Assembly (NCBI GenBank): GCA_019722365.1
Contig: JADFUC010001453.1
Coordinates: 1,922,001-1,986,000 of the forward strand
Reading direction: 5' to 3'
Source: Lithospermum erythrorhizon
Taxonomy: Eukaryota; Streptophyta; Magnoliopsida; Boraginales; Boraginaceae
Length of the DNA: 64,000 nt
Position numbers and translations under genes: made by a program. The stretch's first letter is position 1; every line of letters begins with the position of its first letter. Of the stretch, positions 1-11,900 are shown one piece after another. Under the pieces are notes generated by a model. That model saw only the letters and a list, made by a program, of their open reading frames with translations, did no database searches and had not been told where the DNA came from.

Positions 1-3000
1 ATTTCATTTAAATTTGAATATCATTATTGATCAATAAACTGACAAATTAATTGAAACAAACAATTTAACAAACACATAGTCATCATTAAAAACACCAATT
101 CCATACCCAAAATTCAATACTATCGTACACAAATTCATAAACTAAACTTCATGCTAAAAATCAAAATCAAAACCATCAAATTAAATTTCAGATTTAACCA
201 CCAAATCCTAACTCTAAATCATAAATCATAAATAATGAATTAATATAAAAAAGTAATTAAATTAACCCAAACCAAGAAACTCTTCTTACTTCCATCATAA
301 TTTTAATTAAAAGACACATAAATATGAAATTTATAATAATTACGAAATCAAAATCGAAAATAAGATAAACAAAATTAGGGATCTAAGGTGTGTAAAATTA
401 AAATCAGAATCAAGTAAAAAAAGGTGATGGAGGTGTACTGGAACAGGTGGTGAAACTGAAGCGCCGTCGGACTCATGAGTGCGGTGGAGAGAGATCAATG
501 AAAGTGATAAGTATTTGCCTTCTTTTAAATTTATTTACAAAAATGCCATTATCAGCGTGTTTCTGTTCTAACTCACATTCCAAATAAACTGTACAATCAA
601 TAAAACACATGGTACAAGATTATTATGCAGCTAGTTGATGGATATCTACTGTAGAAAATCTGCTCTGTAGTAACTCAGTAAAATAAACTGTTTCAACAGT
701 TGGAGGTACAACCAATAAAGCTTATGGTACAATCAATTAATGCGTCGAGTTTGTTAGACAAAAATTCACTATTGGACTCAGATTCCCTCTTTATTACTAG
801 ACTATAGATATACATCTTAAAATTGACATTTCAAGCCGAATATAAAAATTGACGAATATTTTGGACCTGGCTTTAATCGAATTTAATTGATATCAAGTAT
901 TTTAATGGCATTTCTACGAAAACCCAATAACGAAAAAATTAAATTAAATAATACTCCGTATTCGATTGAAATGAGCCTATGATGAGGTTGGAACCCTTAG
1001 GGCCCCCCCCACACCCAACCATCACCTCCCCTTTCTTCAAACACAAAAGCCCCACCCACCATCTCTTTAATCCCCATAAACCAACTATCTCTTTACCAAG
1101 CAACCAATTGCCTTATCAGTTCCCTCATCTCCTCCCTCTGCAAATCTAACTAACGCAGTCCCATCCCACTCTCAAATTAAAAGTGCTCCATTTTTGTTTT
1201 AAATTTGTGAAATGGCCAAGACGCTAATTTTGAGGGCACTACGGTTGTTATTTCTATATTATTTATTGAATTTTAAGTTTTATCTTTTGTTTATTGATTT
1301 TAGTTGTTTATATTAATGAATTTATTTGAAGATAAAGTTTGAATCTTTTATTTTTTCTTTGAATTTTCTCAGCTTGGTTATGGTTTTTTTCGTTGGATTG
1401 CTATTCCTTGTGGAAGCTTTTGGAAATCCTTCAAAGCTTTTGGGTTTACTCCAAATGAATTTCAAGACCCATTTCTCCGCAATTTTGTACAATGAATGAC
1501 TTCTTTAATTTCAGTGAATTGTTCCATAGTGATGGCTTATTTGGATTGATGTAGTGGGTTGTGTATGTGCGCCCTTGGGGGGAAGGAGAGGTGAAGCAGA
1601 TGATGGGGGTGGGGTAGAGGTGTTATAGGGGTGAAATAATTATACATGCTTAGTTGTATTTAAAAAAGTCGAATCTCAAATATCTAACGTTTACGCTTAT
1701 TTCAAGTTATCCTTCTATGTAAAAATATTCCACCAATTTTAATAGAGGTAAAACTCGACTCTGCATGACACCTGGGGCAAGCGACATGTGTGAAGTTGAA
1801 AGCACAATTTTAGGGACAATTTAAAAAATAAGAATAATGAAAGTGTGAAAAAGATAAATTTCAATTTAGTGTTCGTTAGCCAATAAAATGCGTAGTACGG
1901 AGTAATATTTAAATAAAGGTAGATGAAAAATCAATACAAATTTTCACACATTAAGCAAAGATTTCTTCAATTTAAGTATGCAGATTATTGGCTCCGGTAG
2001 CCTACAAATTACATACAGTTTGGTTGCAAAGTCTTCAACACTCGACAAATCCCTTGAAACTTGCAATAATTACCGCTAATAAACGTCACTAACATATAGG
2101 AATGTCATTATTAGTTGCGTATAAAGTGGAGTTAAGACAAAATTAGCACGAGCCTTCTGCAACTATCAACAAATACTCCGTATAATCTTGGTCCCATATG
2201 CTGACTAAGATACTGAATTGTCGGAAAAGGTGAAAATAACACTTGAAATAATGTGTTTGTAAGTTGAGGTTTACTTGGCATTGCTTTTGATTAATTATCA
2301 TTCCAAAAAGTTGCTTATTAAATACGCCCTCTACATTTTAATATTTGTCATACTAAGTTAAAAGAATTGGTTTTAATTTCTTATCATTCTATATTTATAA
2401 TATATTTTTTAATTATTTTTTTTATTATGTCCCTAATAAATAGCATAGGTAATATCAATCAACCAATATAATTAGTGAAAGGTTTATAAGTTTTTATTTC
2501 ATGATAAAAAAATTTACATAAAAAAACGTAAGTTAAATTGAATGGAAGGAACACTCTTACCACGTAGGTACGTAGTACATAATTGCCTGTCGGAAATTCG
2601 CCTCGAACGCCAGATCGTTTCGGTACTTTGGCCCCTAATAAATACACTGCAGTTAGCTGATTCCCGATATTTATTAACGTCAGACTTCGATCCCCAAATT
2701 AATGGAGAGACGTGAAGTTTAAATACCAAATGCTTTGGACTCCAATTTGGGGGCAAGTTTGCAATTTCATAAATTTTTGGGGCATATTTAATATTTTATT
2801 GTCCTCTCCCTACCCTCCTCTCATTTACATACTACCATAACACCCTTTTCTCCCTTATCCATCATCATCAAACAAAAATAAACCTTGCATAAACTAATCG
2901 CCTCTTTCCTCCATATCCCATTACACCACATCTTCATTTTCCCACAACTATACGATACACCTCTATCTTTCTCGCTGGCGTAACACTTTCTGATTTCTTT

Positions 3001-5760
3001 TAGTTAAGTATATGCAATCGGGGCTTATTTTGAAGGAATATGTAATTATGTATGATATTTAATTTTACTAGTTTCCGAATAAGATGATGATTCATTATTT
3101 CATTCATAGTTCATATTGAAATCCGCTTGGTTTAATTCGCCGAAATGCGCCGATCAGATTGTGAGGGCTTGTTCTCTGATTGAGAATGAATTTCAATATT
3201 AAGGATTTAAATTCTTAATAACTCCCTTTATTGACTAACAAGGGCTTCCAGTTTAACTATCACATCACTACGGTAAAAATAAAGGAAATTCAGCCGAGGC
3301 GAGTAAAACCAAGCAGAATTAGTATACGTAAAAATTTCAATAAAAACCTTAAATATGTCCCAAATTTCAATAAAATATTAAATACGTCCATGCGCTTATT
3401 AAAATTTAAACTTATCTCAAAATCGAGTCCAAAACCGTTTGAAAGTTAAATTTTATCTCTCCATCAATTCGTGATTCAAAGTCAAGTAACATTCATGCAA
3501 TATTAATCATAACGCTACTATCGGTATCAGCATAACTTTAACTCATTTCGGCGTAATTCATGTCGACAATTCACTCTACATAATTCATATACTCCGTAGT
3601 ATATACTCAAATTTCTTTTACTGAAAAGAATAAGGATCCCAAATACCATTCTATATTGATATCTGTATATGTATACGGAGTATGTCTTTGCAGAACTTTA
3701 AGAGCACTCACTATGGGTATTGTATGTTCTTGTTTTAGAAGATAAAAGTTTGATGTTCGTTCACAATGCTAGTTGCATGATTGTTGTACTTTTGAACTTC
3801 ATGAAGCAATAATAAGTTGACAAGTGGATTGGTGATTATAAACCAAAATTACTTTCTAACCTAGGAGTCTAGGACGGCTAATGGGGTTGGGGGGTATGGC
3901 ATTTGTTTTCTATTTTGATATTTTGGGCACAAGTAGGGAATTAATATGTGACATTAACTTTATTATTTATAAAAAATTATGATTAGATGTTAAAAAATTA
4001 ATTCTAAAAAATTAACTTAGCTTATAAGTATTTATTTGATGATTATGCAACAATGTTATACTATAAATTACTATAAATTATGAAATAAAAAATAATATGT
4101 GAGATATGTTGTGAATTGGAGGAGAGATAAAATAATGAGATATATATAGAGAATTGTATATATTAAAAATATAAAAAGTAAAATTTCTTTGATGCTAAAA
4201 TATATATCAGAAGGATGAATAGTTGTATATTGGTGATTGTGATATTTACGCTGTAGACGAAATGACAAACAAACATCAATAATTTTCTTTATATCATTCA
4301 ATCATGTTTATAAAATCCTTTAATAATGTTAATTATTAATCGAATCTCATATAATATCATCCTTTGACGTTGTAGATAGATCACATACTTTACCTACTGC
4401 AGAGTACTATAAGTTCGGATCTAAATCTTATAAATTTGCTTCAATTATTTTGTCTACCATTACTCATTAAGTGTTTGTAAAATTAATCAACTTTATTGGT
4501 TATTTTAAATTATGTGAGTTTAAACAAATTTTTAAGCTTTTGTTTTTAAATCAATAAGGATTATTGCATCACCCAATTATATGTACATATATAATTTTTA
4601 TTTATTTATTTATTTACATATACACATTTATATTAATTTCATGTATGAATAACTTCTCTTATTTCCATTTTGTTAATATTTATGTTTTCTTATTTTACAA
4701 ACATTATATATTCTTTACATTAATCAACATTTGTTAGACAATGACCACATTTTTATTAATTAAAATACGGAGTATAAAATTTGAAAGATGAACCAAAATA
4801 TTAATTTAGAAAGACTAAATAGGAAAATAATTCAATATGATGTTCATTTTCTTTCTTTTCCCTTGTTGTGCATTGTGAATTTGGCCTGGTGCCAATATAA
4901 TTAGGGCCAAACAGCACATGGCAGGTGATCAGATCTTGAAGTTCTGACCCACTGCCAGGAATCTTGTGAATTATACCAATTCATCGCCCACAACCTTCTC
5001 CTTGATGGGTCCTTTGCAAGAAAACGAATACATTCATTGAATGATAATGGAGCAGAATTTATTACCTTATTAATATTTCATATATTGCTCAATTTCAATA
5101 AAATTCCATATATATTAAAAATATATTATTCAAATGTCTTTAATCTTTGAAATTTTATTAAATATCATGCTTAGACAGTACCACTTCCTCTAATCTTCTA
5201 AATTTACTAACAAGAGAGTTACATACATAAAAGCATAAACATATTTTATGTGAAAAATTCATGGTTCTCAAGATTGCATTTACAATATTGACTTCTACAC
5301 TATAACGGATGTTTTGTTGGGAACCAAGTTGAAAGAAATCTAAATTTGCCTAAAATAAATAATATTCCATCCATTTTCCTAATTAGTCAAAATAAGAATC
5401 TAAAAAAAGGGAAAACATTCCTTACAAAAGGGATCATATGAGTATTATTGTCATGAGAAAATAGTAAACAAGGATGTTTTGGGAGCCAAAATATGTTTTA
5501 AAACTGTCGGTAGTTGGAAAAACACAGCTTCATTGACAATTAGCTATAGTAAGTGCAGACTTAATACTCACAAGAACCAAATCAAAACAGTAAATTGAGT
5601 TCGATTTAGAAGTTTAAATAATTCTTGGAACATCGTGTTTAAAAGAGTAAATACATTATTTTCCTTCCATTTTTTTAGTTTCAACAATTTTTATTTAAAT
5701 AAAATTATTTTTTTGCTTCAAAACCATATAATCCAATAACTACAAATAACATGATAGTTA
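1..5760. other. AT-rich intergenic DNA without a supportable gene
   Basis: No open frame here shows family resemblance or a believable exon pattern. Two C-rich, G-poor stretches (about 995-1160 and 2800-2990) look like plant promoter or 5' leader DNA, but no coding exon follows that I can defend. Several short TACGGAGTA or TACTCCGTA remnants (near 950, 1895, 2172, 3590, 3675 and 4765) are probably scraps of Stowaway-like elements. Confidence 0.6.
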
Positions 5761-5802
5761 AAAGATTTTCTTGACTCCTAACATGGCTCCATTCGTCACA
5801 CC

Positions 5803-5810
5803 TATATAAA
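5803..5810 (+). promoter_or_regulatory. TATA box of the O-fucosyltransferase pseudogene
   Basis: The sequence TATATAAA lies about 195 bases before the ATG at 6002 and is followed by a pyrimidine-rich leader. This is the spacing expected of a plant core promoter. The gene downstream is broken, so any activity is uncertain. Confidence 0.45.
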
Positions 5811-6001
5811 AACTAGTGGTTACTTTACTGCACTCATCACTGTTCTCTCATTCTTTATTTAATCATTTGTTATGGATTAATTGCTATCTCTCTATTACTT
5901 TGTTTGGGTATATATATACACATTTGCCAATATTTAAAGAAGGGTAGTTGTGATCATTGTTGCTCAATTCATTGAAGGGATTTCAAGAAAGAGAAACAGA
6001 T

Positions 6002-8822
6002 ATGGCAGTGGATCCAAGACATATTTTGGCTGCTGTTTTAACTGTAACCATGTTTGTTATGCTTGGAAACATGATTAAGAAATTAATCATTTTGATTCTG
6101 TATCTCGTATAATCTGTATTTTTATTATTGCTTGCTACTCTAGTCTATGATTTAGCTTTGATTCTTTCTTGATTGATAATAAGGTTGGTAGTTTTATTAG
6201 CCATTTATGTTGGATCTTTAAATGCTTAGAATGGTACTTCATAAAGTTGGGACCTTGTGATTTGCTACTTCTATAAGCTAGCTGGCAATAGTTTACTCTG
6301 TATTAATCTAAAATTGTACCTAGTTGCAATGATATTGTCTCAATTGGATCCTAACAACTGTTTTCATTGATGGAAAATACAAATTTTCTATTTTCAAAAA
6401 GGAGAAAAGTGCAATAGTTTAACAATTGATTCCTAACAAACTGCTTTCGTGGCTCAATAAACCTTGTGGTTCTTTTTCTAATAGGTGCACATTCATGCAA
6501 AACCACATCAAGCAGACAGCCTCCCAGATCAAAAGTTCATTGGTTTCAAGTTCAACCGGCAGGGATGGCCCTTGGAGGGGCGATGGATCAGCCCTGAAGC
6601 AATGTTGGGATAAGCCTGTTTTGGGTAATTGGATTCCTAAAATGACGCGTTACACTACCTGATATTCTTATTATTGTTAAGTGGTAGATAGTCGTGGGCA
6701 AATTCATCTTAAAGCCACCCTGAAACGGTGGTTGCAATCCACTGTGGAAGAGGTGTAGAGCAGCCTGCATGAATCCCACCACCCCACCCTGGCTGAAAAG
6801 AGAAACTGGTCTGTGAGGCACGAGTCATGTTATTGTTGTGCTGTGATACCTCTGTCAACTCATTTTCAGCTATAAGTAAGTGTTTTGAAGTGATACTCTA
6901 TATCTCGTGTCTTAAACCCATGTTTGTAAAAATATGGTTTCTAAATCATCCTATATGTACAATCCATTAATCTTATCAGTTTGTTGACTTGGTGAGGATT
7001 CAGGATCAATGACGTTTCAATGACTTAACGGTAGTCTCTGAATACCATGCTTCCTGCAGGCAATATACCGATGACTAATCTCTAGTAGATAATTTTGTCA
7101 AGCAGAAGAGTTAGAAGAGTCGATAAAGGGAACTAACATTTCTTGATGTGCTTTTTTTGTTCATTCAGATGAGCATCTGCATTTCATTATCTGTGTTTCT
7201 CAGTTATATAATTCCCCTTTTGATTTGTATATACGTCAATTGATTATGGTGTTGGCGGAATTTTCTGTGCTTTTGCTTGCCAAGTATCTCCTAAATGTAA
7301 ATAATTTCGTAAAATGTGATTTAAGAGTGCTCTATATTGATGTATGGAGATTATGTGGAGGTGTTTCTGGAAGTGATGATGCTCATTCTCATGTATTCTT
7401 ATATTTTCTCACAAGTCCCTTACAGATTGCTGATGCAGTGGTAGTAGCGAGATATCTTCGGGCAACTCTTGTACTTCCAGACATTAGGGGAAGTCAGCCT
7501 GGGGATCGGATGTTAGTATCTCAATATATCTTTTCATCTTTTTATTATTAATTTTGTTTCATACTGGTTATCACTGCTAAATAGGATCCTCAATAGTTTT
7601 GTAATTTGAATATAAAAAGATTCATTTAAAAATCCTGGTTCCGTGCTGCATGACAAGAATTTAATGTTTTCTGCTTTTGCCTTTTGGTAACTATTAGGGA
7701 TTATAGATTCCGCAGAAGCTCTTTTCCATGTGTTTAAACCCCTCGTGAAATGCCATTCCACTTGGTGAATTTTGAAAGATGCTCCATTACGCCGATAGCT
7801 AGAAGTGTTTCAGATGGGGGCAAGCTAAAGTAGCAAGAAGCCTACTCAAGCTAAAATTTCAGCTCGAAATCTTGCAGTAGTGAAAGTGCCAAGTCAGGTT
7901 ACAGAGGATTACCTGGCCGAGAATGTTGGACCAGTTTTCAGATCAAAGGGTAACATTAGATTGGTAACTTATTTTCCTTCTGTAAACATGAAGAAGCCTG
8001 AAACAAAGAGCGATCTTGACTCAGTTGCATGTTTGGCCATGTTTGGAAGTCTCGAGCTTAATTCAAGTAGTATGCAGCGGTCGACTCCAACGGCTGAGCC
8101 AAAAACTTTGAGTCGGAAGACAAATGGACAGTTTATTTCAGTGGATCTGAGGGTTGATATGTTGGATAAAAAGGGATGCCAAGGAAATGGAGGTTCTGGA
8201 TCAAAAAGTTGTTATAGTCCACAAGAAATAGCCTCCCCATTTTTATGAAGGTTGGATTTCCTATGTAAGGATGCCACTTCATATATCTCGAATTCAGCCG
8301 ATATGTGGGATAACAGCCTAGATGAATTCCTGGGCATGATTTCTTCCTAAAACTTTACAATTGCTGGGTACACTTATATCTCCAAAATGACGCTTTTTTC
8401 GTTTTGTTTGGGAGATGGTACCTCTATTCCAGCTCTACCTCATTGGCAGTACATTCCACTCCTTGGTTATTTACAGGAAAGCATAATGTCAGCTGATAAG
8501 TACAAATCTCAACTCCCCAAGCATCTGAATATATAGCGTTATTTACTCTATATATGTTCCTCGGAGTGATGTCTTCATACCAGCCATCTCGGGATTATTC
8601 TACGCCAATGTGGCTGGTAAGAGAATTGCATCTGGCAAGACACAGATACTGGTTCCAGCCAACGCTCAAGATTCTTCTGCGGATTTCTTATCGCATTATG
8701 TCACCAAAAAAGAAACCAATTTCGTATACCTCTGTTTTAAGGATCTAAGTGAAAATTTGATAGAAAACCTTCAAAAACTTACACAGCCCATTCGAAAGAT
8801 GGGAGTAAATTTCTTCTGGTAG
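6002..8822 (+). pseudogene. Decayed plant O-fucosyltransferase (GDP-fucose protein O-fucosyltransferase family)
   Basis: Intact relatives are Golgi type II membrane glycosyltransferases of plant cell-wall or glycoprotein metabolism. Exon 1 (from 6002) gives MAVDPRHILAAVLTVTMFVM followed by LGNMIK, the typical signal-anchor start, then loses frame just before HFDSVS. A second block (about 6487-6627) carries PWRGDGSALKQCWDKPVL. A third (7426 to about 7510) opens after a good acceptor with IADAVVVARYL and DIRGSQPGDR. A fourth (about 7852-8340) carries KVPSQVTEDYLAENVGPVFR and CLAMFGSLEL, then in the same frame hits a stop at 8246-8248, continues with WDNSLDEFLGMIS and hits another stop. The last block (about 8545-8822) reads SDVFIPAISGLFYANVAGKR. 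Segments expected between blocks 2 and 3, between 3 and 4 and before the last block are missing. The family is clear; the exact subfamily is not. The in-frame stops inside conserved sequence make a pseudogene much likelier than a mis-spliced gene. Confidence 0.85.
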
Positions 8823-10970
8823 ATTAAATGGCTACCCCTGACATGAAAATTTTGTTAGAAAACTTCCTCTCAATTTCTATATTAAAATCCAATTATCAAT
8901 TGTTGGTAAAACAGTCTAAAATGTCCATTCATTGTAAAGATTTCACTCTGAAATCATAAGGATATGTCAGTGTCTATTCGCCTAGCTAGCTTAGTAAAGC
9001 GAGATTACGCATCGCCACGCAATCGATTTTTAAAATATTCGATATATTTTTAAGAATTTCAAATCATTCAAAAATCAGAAAACTCTATATTCTTTTAAAT
9101 TTTTTCTAATTAATATTTTTATTTCTAGCGATAGTTTTTATCACAAATAACTCTTTAAATATAATAAAAAAAGATTACAATAAAAATACGACGTCGTATA
9201 GATATTATACTAAATCGAGTATTTTATCTATTTATAGATATAAAATATTATTTTAATAATTTGATATCCTCTAACTAAAATGTATCGATAATCGATCATC
9301 AATATCAGATTACCGAATTATTTGCTTTTACGTTTAAGTAAATTGTTAAAAAGATAATTTAAATTTTTAATCCTTAATATATAAAATTCATATCTCGCAT
9401 GGAAGTAAATAACAAATATCAATAATAAAATAATAATTCTACCTGAATCATATGGTTATTTAACTACTACATTATAATAATAATAACTATAGTCATGTAC
9501 ATAATAATAAAATAATAATAATAAATGATAATAATTCTACAAAAAAAATATATGATCGCTTAACTAATATCTATAATAATAATAATAATTTTACATAAAA
9601 TACATTTCCTCTTTTCTCCATCACAGTATCCACTTTCGACTTTTCATTTCTCTTTCATACTGGCTCGAATCGCAGATATTTTAAGTGCTTTTATAATATT
9701 TTTAAAAAAAAATATATCAAGAAAAAATAAAAAAATAAATTATTTCCATCGATAAATTTTCATCAAGATTATAAAACATAAGAAAATATCTATTTGGTCA
9801 AAGCTTCAATCATAAAAATGAAAAAGTCAAAAGTCGACAATCTTTCATGAAATACTAGAAGATTATTTTAACTTACACAAATTATTAAAGATCGGAATTT
9901 AATAAATAAATTTGTGAAACCATATATCAATTTAAAAGCATAAAGAAAAATTAATAATATATAAATATACTTTGGCGATATTCTCAGCGAATCAATCACG
10001 AAAAGTTTATACACGTTAAATCTAACAAAATAATCGCTTATTCAAATTTCATTACATTTACTTATTAAATGTACCTAGAGTAAATAAATAAAAAGCTCGG
10101 GATTTAATGACAATTATAAATTGTATATACGTCGACGATACGTATTTATCATCCTCAAACCGTACGTGATGCCATGAATGATTCTGGTCTCCAATTTATA
10201 ATCTCAGAGCATGCAAATATAAAAGATGCATTTAATACTTAATACAACTCTGCAAGTTTTTTATTTGACGCTTTAATATATCACGCGAAACTTCGACTCA
10301 TTAATTACATTTATATTTTAATAAATATAAAAGTTATATCATTATTTTGGAGTGCTTAGCGCCGATAGGCCAGACTACGGGCTTTCATTGCCTCCATACC
10401 ATTTTGGCTGTCATCTCAAATCCATTGCCCAAAGACCGACTTCACGCCCCACTTCATTAATAAATTACTCATACGCCTGGCCTTTAAAGACTGAAATACA
10501 GAAAAACGACTTGGCCTCGCTCCTAACACTAAAGATGACTAAAGATGCATTCAAAATATTCAAACCCCTTCTTCCTTAAGTATCACACCCCACCCCTACC
10601 CCCACCTCACATCCCCACAGCCCCCACCCCAAACTCTTGATAGATTTTTGCCCCCTCCACCTCCAAGCTTCTGATAGATTTTCAGTGGAGGTGATAAAGA
10701 AGACAGACCCTCCCATACTATCTAATATTTTGAAAAATGTAATCTTTTGAAATGTAATCTTTCAGAGTTTGGGAAATATTAGGCAAACAAAGAATAATAT
10801 TTTTTATTGCTGACCTTTCATATCTAATTTACTTCCCACTTTTATTTAATGACGACAAAAAATAATGAACTCTGCTTGTAGAATATATACAACTGCCAGA
10901 CAATAATTCCACCATCTTTTTTGTTTCAAACTCACAAATTTCAGGTACATGTTTGCAGTGAGGTGCTCTT
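8823..10970. other. AT-rich intergenic DNA with trinucleotide-repeat blocks
   Basis: There is no supportable gene. From about 9420 to 9600 the DNA holds (TAA)n runs joined to a TATG-RTTATTTAACTA-like motif that recurs in the big intron of the Ca2+-ATPase gene (19660-19860). From about 10350 to 10640 the base composition shifts to C-rich, and I could not match that part to anything. Confidence 0.5.
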
Positions 10971-10974
10971 CCTG

Positions 10975-11190
10975 CTTGAGTTCGGTGGGTGGTGGTGGTG
11001 GACTGGTGGTGATAATGTTTGGTAAGGGGTGAGGCAGTGGGGGATGTGGTGGTGATGGTGGTGGCGGTAGGGGGCTGTGGAGATGGGGAAGTATGGTGTG
11101 ATAGTGGGGGTGGAGGCAGGTAGGATGGGGTGTGTGGTGGGGCCGTGTGGTAGGGGTAGTGGGGGTGAGGCAGGTAGGTGGGGGCAAACA
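10975..11190 (+). repeat. G-rich low-complexity tract
   Basis: About 215 bases are made almost wholly of GGTGG, GGGGT and GTGGTG runs on the + strand, with hardly any C. The opposite strand reads open in two frames as a Pro/Thr/His-rich peptide, as any such tract would, so I do not call it a gene. Many GGG and GGGG runs lie close together, so G-quadruplex formation is possible. Confidence 0.7.
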
Positions 11191-11900
11191 GCATATTACT
11201 TTAAATGGAAACGATAATTTCGCTCTTTAATCTAAACTTCCTAACTACAACACTTACAACAGTGAAAAGAAAATATTATTTCATACCCAAACCCAAACTA
11301 TTTCATGCCAGACAATGTTTAAAGTGCCAAGGCTTAATGGCTGATATTTTAAATTCCTATATACTTTGAGCTGTCAGTGACAAAATACCATTTTGAATTT
11401 TAATTCAACGCCGTATTTTGCCAGAATATACTATTCTTTTACTAACGTAAAAATTGTTGCATTTTTATCAAAAAGTGCCTCTGTGACAATTAAAAAATAG
11501 CCAGTGTAATTGACCGGAAATATTTTGTGGGGTCTCGTACACTAAAAATGTAAGACAAGTGCCCACATAAACACTAAAACCATAAGATAGCGCTATCACC
11601 ACCAAGATTAGATTTCTTTCTTTCAAAAATAGCATAATATTATTTTCTTATCATTTTGAACATATAGCTTTAAGACAAAACGATAACAAAGCCCACTGAT
11701 ATACAAAACATCAAATAAAATAATATTGGGCCAATTTAACTCCTAACCTAGATTTTTACTTTAACGACACTTATGAATTAATAAATGCTGAAAAGCCGCT
11801 AAACACAACCCTTTATTCACACTTATATACGTTAAATGATGCCTCAATGATATCAGTTTGAAGGTCGATGTTAGACTTTACAAAACATACATATATTCAA

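Noticed and set aside
10829..11194. Pro/Thr/His-rich open frames on the minus strand (121 and 113 codons)
   Set aside because: Two frames are open at once simply because the DNA is a G-rich low-complexity tract. There is no conserved domain or exon structure.
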